Position numbers and translations under genes: made by a program
Notes under the pieces: generated by a model
What the model saw: only the letters and a program-made list of their open reading frames with translations
Database searches by the model: none
Told to the model about the DNA's origin: nothing
Shown: piece after piece, positions 61,609-64,000 of the stretch
How the letters are laid out: the number at the start of each line of letters is the position of its first letter
How positions within the stretch are numbered: position 1 is the stretch's first letter
Assembly: GCF_018343535.1 (NCBI RefSeq)
Contig: NZ_JAGYPF010000003.1
Span: 558,001 to 622,000, forward strand
Length of the DNA: 64,000 bases
From: Neobacillus rhizophilus
GTDB lineage: Bacteria; Bacillota; Bacilli; Bacillales; Cytobacillaceae
Reading direction: 5' to 3'

Positions 61609-61941
61609 CTATCCGTTTATATCATTATTGGTTTTTTCAAAACATATATTAACTGTGCGTTCGTTTGAACGAGTTCGATGCATTGTATTGGCAGGAATAG
61701 TAAATATTTCACCCGGTTTCAGAGAAACTGTTTCATTGTTCTCTAAGTCTATAAAAAGTTCACCTTCTAGTACATAAAATAATTCATCGCAATCCTCGTG
61801 TTTATGCCAGTGGAATTCCCCATTTATAACGGCTATTCTAAGAGCGTGATCATTAACTTCGCTTACGATAAAATTGGTATAATCCGTTTGGTCTTGAATT
61901 AATTTATGTAGGTTATAAACTTCTAATTGACCTTTTTTCAT
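61609..61941 (-). CDS. Cupin domain protein
   Basis: A 110-residue single cupin. Motif 1 is GEFHWHKHEDCDELFYVLEG with the HxH...E metal ligands, and motif 2 is LKPGEIFTIPANTMHRT with the last His. It probably binds a metal and a small ligand. AAAGGGG precedes the ATG. Single unit. Confidence 0.9.
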   Translation of the reverse strand: MKKGQLEVYNLHKLIQDQTDYTNFIVSEVNDHALRIAVINGEFHWHKHEDCDELFYVLEGELFIDLENNETVSLKPGEIFTIPANTMHRTRSNERTVNICFEKTNNDING

Positions 61942-62011
61942 ACTCTTTCCCCTTTAGAAATTTAATTGTTATTTAGACTAAATTCGACAACAATTTCAAA
62001 TAATCCTTCTT

Positions 62012-62109
62012 CAGCTAAACTGCCCCTTTAGCTCATAAGAAAAAACGCTGCCGAAACAACGTTTTGTTCAACTCTTGCACCCGTCAGCTTAAGTACATTT
62101 CTTCACAAA
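62012..62109 (+). repeat. CCCGTTAG repeat, complete
   Basis: CAGCTAAACTGCCCCTTTAG and CTCATAAG, core ACGCTGCCGAAACAACGTTT, right arm CTCTTGCACCCGTCAGCTTA and AGTACATTTCTTCACAAA. AGCTAA/TTAGCT in the left arm pair where other copies have AACTAA/TTAGTT. 34 bp from the stop of 62143. Confidence 0.88.
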
Positions 62110-62142
62110 TTTTTTAAAAATTAAGAACTGAAAATTCAGCTA

Positions 62143-62652
62143 TTATCCAATTAAGTTATAACGCCAATTATTACACCGCATAAAGCTTCCTGGAGGGTAT
62201 TCAAATTCGCATTCAGAGATAAACTGAAAGTCAAGCTTCCGACAAATTGCATTAGAAGCAGGATTATCAATCGATGGGAATGCGTGGATGTATTTATATT
62301 TGTCTTCACTAGATGCTTCTTCAATTGCTAACTTTACCGCTTTTGTAGCTATTCCTTTCCCTTGAAAAGAGGGTAGAACGCTCCATCCAGTTTCATATAC
62401 ACTCTCATTATTCCAAGTAGTTTGCCAATACCCCACAGAACCTACTGGTTCTAATTCTGGTAAGAATTTAATGCTGAACATACGTCCTCTATTTCCCAGC
62501 TCAAGATAACGTTTATGTCGATTCAAAATCTGCTCTTTACTCTCTGAACCTCCAAGATGCTGCATCATTTCTGGAGCGTTTATAAGAAAAAGTAAATCAA
62601 GGTCATTATCCTCCCAAGGCTTTATCTGAATGATTTGGTTACTTGCTTCCAA
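62143..62652 (-). CDS. GNAT family acetyltransferase
   Basis: A 169-residue acetyltransferase of the RimJ/RimL-like type. Motif A is LPSFQGKGIATKAVKLAIEE; PSIDNPASNAICRKLDFQFI is motif B. The start is TTG after a G-rich GAGGGG. Acceptor unknown. Single unit. Confidence 0.87.
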   Translation of the reverse strand: MEASNQIIQIKPWEDNDLDLLFLINAPEMMQHLGGSESKEQILNRHKRYLELGNRGRMFSIKFLPELEPVGSVGYWQTTWNNESVYETGWSVLPSFQGKGIATKAVKLAIEEASSEDKYKYIHAFPSIDNPASNAICRKLDFQFISECEFEYPPGSFMRCNNWRYNLIG

Positions 62653-62730
62653 ATTCCCCTCATCCCCTCACCACTTATTGTTTACTCTTTCTTTAAGAAA
62701 GCTAAAAATCCTCTTATTATCATATTGTTG

Positions 62731-62818
62731 TTTACTAAACTGTCCCGTTAGTTCGACAAGAAAAAATGACCGCCGCAGCGACCATCATCCTTAACAAAAG
62801 CACACGTTACTTCAATAA
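62731..62818 (+). repeat. CCCGTTAG repeat, complete
   Basis: TTACTAAACTGTCCCGTTAG and TTCGACAAG, core ATGACCGCCGCAGCGACCAT, right arm AAAGCACACGTTACTTCAAT. 21 bp from the end of 62839. Confidence 0.88.
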
Positions 62819-62838
62819 CTATAATTGAGATCCCCAAT

Positions 62839-63405
62839 TTATATAGGATCGATTCTACTTTTTTCGGCCTCTATATAGTCATAAACATTCAATATTTCTT
62901 TGTCATAGTCGTTTTCGATTTCAAAATACCTAACACCTGCTTGTAAACATTGTGCTTTAAATTCTTTATGTTCCTTGATTAGTTCTTTTATCGTTCTTTC
63001 TTCCGGCCAATTACGGAATTCAACAGCATTCCTATGTTTCGCTATTCTTGTTTCGAAGTTTTCTTGAATATAATTCGTTGAAAAACCTAAGAATACTGGA
63101 ATAATTTTTTCTGAATAATTTATGCCAAAATCCTTTATATAGTGAGGCAATATATAGCATCCTTCAATAATATATGTTGTTCATTCTCGATATTTGTCAT
63201 AATAATCCCTTTTAATATTGGCCAGAGTTTATCTCCAATGACTTCGGTACTATCTAGTGGTGTGAATCCACAATTCTTATCTCCTCTGTACAAGCCCATT
63301 TTTATATGGTCTATAGAGAGATAAGAAATTATGGTATTTTTCTAGTAACTTTTGAGCCATAAAGGTTTTACCTGTACTACTTACAGCACTTATTAAAATT
63401 ACCAT
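62839..63405 (-). pseudogene. P-loop kinase-like ATPase, two frameshifts
   Basis: From ATG 63405 the frame reads MVILISAVSSTGKTFMAQKL (Walker A), shifts near 63325 to YLSIDHIKMGLYRGDKNCGF and LWPILKGIIMTNIENEQH, then shifts again near 63170 to IIEGCYILPHYIKDFGINYS, which runs intact to 62839. The pieces make one adenylate-kinase-like AAA protein of about 185 residues, broken twice. Confidence 0.75.
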
Positions 63406-63449
63406 ATATTAATCCGTTCTGTTTTATTTGTAATTTAAACGATGATTAT

Positions 63450-63506
63450 TACACTAACCTCCCTCCGTTAGCTCAACAAGGAATGACCGCCGCAGCCACA
63501 TCATTT
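63450..63506 (+). repeat. CCCGTTAG repeat, left arm and hairpin
   Basis: ACACTAACCTCCCTCCGTTA and GCTCAACAAG, core ATGACCGCCGCAGCCACATC, then TTTTTT. Right arm missing. Confidence 0.8.
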
Positions 63507-63827
63507 TTTTACCCACCAATATGTAATAAGATAAAATGTGATTGTCGCCCATTAAAAAACTTGTAAGCCCATGGGGACTTACCTAATTTTAGATAGAATT
63601 ATAAAGCTGCTTCATCCACCTTTTATCGTGAAAATTCTTATATATTTTAGACGTATAATTTCAGGAAAATGTTACACTATTTACCTCTAATTACAAAAGA
63701 CACCATAAAGAGACTAAGATATTTTTCTCGTTCCTTTTAGTAAGTCTCTTTATTCTTATAAACATTAGCAAATCTGAATGTAAAATGAATGGTTTGATTT
63801 TAGCATCTATCGTGGTTTTTGTAACAA
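63507..63827. other. Gene-poor stretch
   Basis: No gene is supported. A minus-strand frame at 63691-63882 overlaps the terminator and the end of the nitroreductase gene and has no family signature. Confidence 0.45.
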
Positions 63828-63861
63828 CAAAAAAATAAGGCTCGCAACTGCGAACCTTATT
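63828..63861 (-). terminator. Terminator of the nitroreductase gene
   Basis: AATAAGG-TCGC / GCGA-CCTTATT with one mismatch, then TTTTTTT on the minus strand; overlaps the stop codon. Confidence 0.85.
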
Positions 63862-64000
63862 CGATAATGATAGAAATCTCACTTACTTCTTTCCGTGCTA
63901 TTCTCTTCGGCGTTTCCTGCGGATATCCTAGTGCAATTACCATGTTTATTTCTTTCTCACCCTCTATCCCCAAATATGCCCGTATTTTATCTTGGGCTAA
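63857..64000 (-). CDS. Nitroreductase family protein, C-terminus (partial)
   Basis: The frame enters from the right edge and ends at 63857: LAQDKIRAYLGIEGEKEINM then VIALGYPQETPKRIARKEVS. ALGYPxxxP near the C-terminus is characteristic of FMN-dependent nitroreductase-fold enzymes. At least 47 residues are visible; the FMN-binding N-terminus lies outside. Confidence 0.8.
   Translation of the reverse strand, partial: LAQDKIRAYLGIEGEKEINMVIALGYPQETPKRIARKEVSEISIIIE

Noticed and set aside
34895..63506. Classical integron attC array
   Set aside because: The repeat arms are direct rather than inverted, do not strictly match GTTRRRY/RYYYAAC, and no IntI-type integrase is in the window; only the cassette-like layout is claimed.
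8677..63506. CRISPR array
   Set aside because: Repeats are about 100 bp, spaced by whole genes, and lack uniform short spacers or cas genes.

Overview
The window is a low-GC chromosomal segment of an endospore-forming member of the Bacillaceae (Bacillus in the broad sense; the genus cannot be fixed from this sequence). Evidence is a Ger germinant-receptor operon, a CotF-like coat operon around an AdhB dehydrogenase, a CwlJ-type cortex hydrolase, an exosporium-like protein with a sigma-K-like promoter, YrzI and Spo0E-like small proteins, strong AGGAGG ribosome binding sites, and TTG/GTG starts. No rRNA, tRNA or CRISPR was seen.

Layout. 0-4.3 kb: germinant receptor operon in the unusual order B-A-C-D (minus strand). 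4.5-6.9 kb: coat-like operon resembling the B. subtilis yraG-yraF-adhB-yraE-yraD arrangement. 7-15 kb: MRJP-like protein, DUF5655-like protein, CBO0543-like membrane protein, group II intron remnant, secreted subtilase, orphan signal peptidase II, YwqG-like protein and decayed duplications. 15-17.2 kb: an ECF41-type sigma factor beside a GrdB-family protein whose frame is crossed by an in-frame UGA followed at once by a hairpin that fits the bacterial SECIS pattern, so it is probably a selenoprotein. 17.3-34 kb: transporter/regulator pairs (MFS/LysR, GyrI-like/WYL regulator), a two-component system, DinB and CGNR proteins, twin membrane proteins, two LysR-type or oxidoreductase units and an alpha/beta hydrolase.

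34-64 kb is different. It is mostly a run of short, single-gene minus-strand units with miscellaneous accessory functions (DinB/YfiT, VOC, GNAT, NTF2-like, SRPBCC, cupin, DJ-1/PfpI, isochorismatase, acyltransferase, small membrane and unknown proteins). Almost every one has, just beyond its stop codon, one copy of a roughly 80-105 bp repeat made of two directly repeated CCCGTTAG arms around a GC-rich hairpin. About 30 copies or derivatives are visible, nearly all in one orientation, including solo forms lacking the hairpin, half copies, and genes truncated exactly at a repeat. This gives the region a cassette-array look. An IS110-family element has inserted into one copy, and its leader carries short matches to both the target and its own end, as expected of a bridge RNA. 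A few larger plus-strand genes (class III fructose-1,6-bisphosphatase, DUF3231 protein) interrupt the array.

Both window edges cut a gene: a germination D-like membrane protein on the left and a nitroreductase C-terminus on the right. Starts were moved from the longest possible frame wherever a ribosome binding site clearly favoured an internal codon; this is stated for each gene.
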